Of a stretch of DNA of 64,000 bases, positions 61,709 to 64,000 are shown piece after piece (within the stretch, counting starts at the first letter, position 1; each line of letters opens with the position of its first letter). The DNA comes from Taenia hydatigena (Eukaryota > Platyhelminthes > Cestoda > Cyclophyllidea > Taeniidae). A program made the position numbers and the translations under genes. The stretch is taken from NCBI GenBank assembly GCA_036345935.2, contig JADWOT020001409.1, positions 39,001-103,000 on the forward strand. Direction: 5' to 3'. The notes under the pieces were generated by a model, which saw only the letters and a list, made by a program, of their open reading frames with translations, made no database searches and was not told the DNA's origin.

Positions 61709-64000
61709 AAGTCAAACAACAAATGACATCAAGGCAATGAAGCTGGTGTTTGCGCGCAGCCTGAATAAATTGTGCACCCAAGGAATCAGTTGCAATTTAG
61801 ATGCAATTAAAAGACTAGTGCAACAATTTTAAGGGCTGTAAATGGAAGAAATGCAAAACTACTACTCTTTAAGTGACAAGAAGGACAACTATCTTTCACT
61901 TGACCTCCGTGTTTCACAAATGTTTCAAAGACCACCACGACAATGGCTGAGTACCATCTTCACTGTCGTACGATCTAATCGAACGCCTGGCTGAGGACTG
62001 ATCCAGGAGGTCTACTCGCTTGTTAATCACGTTCGCTGCATAATCCGTCACAGATATTCGCACAACTCGCCCTTCTCATGACCTAAGTGGATGCCTGCAT
62101 CTGTGGACTGTGCTTAGTGCAAAACAGAAACTTTATCTTATATTTTGCACACTTGGACCATGTGCACCACTGTAGGCACATTATACTTTTGAGATTAACA
62201 TTTCTATGCATCAACACTTTGTATACCTTGTATGTGAACGCATACATGATTGAAAGCATGTCTTTATGGAGAAGTATGCGTATTAATGCATAGGAGTGTA
62301 GAGTTAGGTCATGAAGAGTTTATTTGCACAAGATGGGATAATGCCTGCATCACTACAAAAGATGAAGACCCGTGTAAAAGGCGGTCAAATTAGGCGAATT
62401 ATGTATATTTATGTTTAACCTGGCCTTGCCAAAATAAAAGAAAAATAAGGCAGCGATGATTTGATGCAAATCCGAAACTGATCATTCGATGAGTACCAGC
62501 CAGTTATTTTAAGTCATTAATACCACGTGGCCCTTCCCTTTGCGTCATTTAATACCAGTAGGAATCAAATTGAGGATTACTTATGACTTTATTTAAAATT
62601 GCATAACATAAAATAAGAATTGTCATCGACGTTCGTGTGCGTTAATTACATTTATCACTGGCATCTTGATAGACTGAAACTACAAGACTTATTCATTGGG
62701 TTTCCGGATTACTTAAAGTGCTTTTAAGGGAAGGCGGAAGAGTGAGGAGGAGAAGGGGAATGTTGGGTGGGGAGTAAATAAGAACAGAAGAATAAAGTGT
62801 GCCAGCAACCGCGCGCCCATGGGCTTTCCACTGTGCTCCGCACTCGATGGCTGGACGGACACCAGAGGTCTGTACGCGGTTCCATCGCCAGCGTTTAGAC
62901 CAACGAATGCAACCTTTCCACTGGCGTCACCCACATGTGTACTAACCCGCACCAACGTAGCACAACCTCTATGGTGCGATGCACACTAGAGGGTGCCGCG
63001 CGGCATGGTCGCTGGCGCCTGCGGGCCTTCATTGCTCACCTTTCTTCCACTGCATCATCACCGCAAATGGATGCCGGTTTTTTGCCTGCAATTGAATTCT
63101 TTCACTTTCGTTTTAACTTTTATAATTATCGTTTCATCTGTCTTTTCGTTTCCAATTTTGCCGTTTGTATGTTTTCCTTTTTTTATTAGTGCTTTTTTTT
63201 AAAAATATCATGTGATCGATCGGCAACACTTTTTCATTTTATACTGTGGCAGCTTTTTTGCTGATCGTAATGCAGGGAATATTTAAAGGCTACTTTCTTA
63301 TTTAGCGTGAATTTTTATTGGCAACTTTGCCCATGCTGCTAGATGTTCCGTTATCCTTTCTTGGGCCCTTTTGCATTGGCTCTATGCAGAACTATCGAAA
63401 TACCAAAAAAGTGTTTCGGCTACTCGATCGTTGGTTTGTGGTAGCTAGGATTGATAAGCATATCTAAACCGAAATAGCCTGTTTTCTCAAAGGGCATGAG
63501 GGCCAGAAAAGGGAGGTCAAAGGCAGAAGCGCAAAATCGAATCATACGCCTTGCGTGCGCATACAATGCATCATCGTGCCATGAAGTTAAAGAAACGTGC
63601 TTATACGGTTTTCAGGTAAATGGCTCATGCACATGCTGATAGGGGCCCGTGGTCCATGCTGGTCAGGCGTTGTAATAAGGGCTGCCGATGCGTGGGAGGA
63701 GGTGGGATTGCAAGGGTGAATAAAAGCCGTTTAATCACAAAACTAGGAAGATCGAGGTGCACATAAATAGACGCTCCTTTACCCGCGGGTTGATCACGAC
63801 ACAAAAGTTTGCGGATGCGAACTAAGTAGATGGTCAGAACCTCAATTTTCTTCATGCACAAACGCTAGTTTCAGGCTATACCAAAAACCACTTTGGGCAG
63901 CAAATGGCTCGCTTGGAGGCTAAAGCCAAACCAATATCAGTGAAAGTGCCAATATCATATCGATCATCCACGGACTTTTAACAAATACAAGTTCAGTAAA
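61709..64000 (-). repeat. right arm of the long inverted repeat, running off the window
   Basis: Reverse complement of 47802-50069. It carries 24 extra bases at 62004-62027 and differs at 61724. Identity continues to the last base of the window, so the true outer end is unseen. Confidence 0.95.
62101..62171 (+). pseudogene. decayed C2H2 zinc-finger exon (right arm copy)
   Basis: Mirror image of 49631-49701, identical in sequence, with the same lost acceptor and retained Cys2His2 ligands. Confidence 0.65.

Noticed and set aside
1..64000. CRISPR arrays, bacterial operons, riboswitches
   Set aside because: No short regularly spaced repeats with unique spacers and no prokaryotic gene organisation. 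Splice-dependent genes show a eukaryotic sequence.

Overview
This is a window of a eukaryotic, almost certainly animal, nuclear genome. It is moderately AT-rich and gene-poor, and its few recognisable genes are cut into short exons by introns of roughly 60-130 bp. A T-box transcription factor points to a metazoan. Compact introns, degraded Ty3/gypsy elements and tRNA-derived repeats would suit a parasitic flatworm such as a tapeworm, but the phylum is inference. No operons, CRISPR arrays or prokaryotic signals are present.

Layout. 1-5.6 kb: nothing supportable. 5.68-6.54 kb, minus strand: the 3' part of a C2H2 zinc-finger gene with four fingers over four phase-compatible exons. 9.7-9.85 kb: an isolated candidate exon. 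11.5-11.8 kb: a decayed ~60-bp tandem repeat. 12.2-13.6 and 15.05-15.7 kb: two broken Ty3/gypsy pol remnants. 18.28-19.95 kb, minus strand: a T-box gene reconstructed as six exons, start to stop, with one GC-AG intron. 20.35-24.73 kb: copy A of an old direct duplication carrying an intact tRNA-Arg(ACG). 28.7-29.2 kb: tRNA-like SINE or pseudogene pieces and a pentanucleotide repeat. 34.8-37 kb: a Gly/Arg-rich candidate exon, a third gypsy scrap and a candidate three-exon small gene. 40.4-46.9 kb: copy B of the duplication, enlarged by two insertions, its tRNA destroyed.

47.8-64.0 kb: the most striking structure, a pair of inverted arms of at least 2.27 kb. Every stretch I compared was identical except for one base and one 24-bp indel, both near the inner ends. 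About 11.6 kb lies between them, and the right arm runs off the window. Each arm carries a decayed copy of the zinc-finger exon found at 6.5 kb, with the same 71-nt length and all four zinc ligands but without a 3' splice acceptor. The spacer holds a candidate small secreted cysteine-rich protein and weak exon candidates.

The recognised genes do not form a pathway; two are nuclear regulators (T-box, zinc finger) lying among repeat debris. Gene models come from reading frames, splice-site fit and family motifs by eye, so weak candidates carry low confidence.
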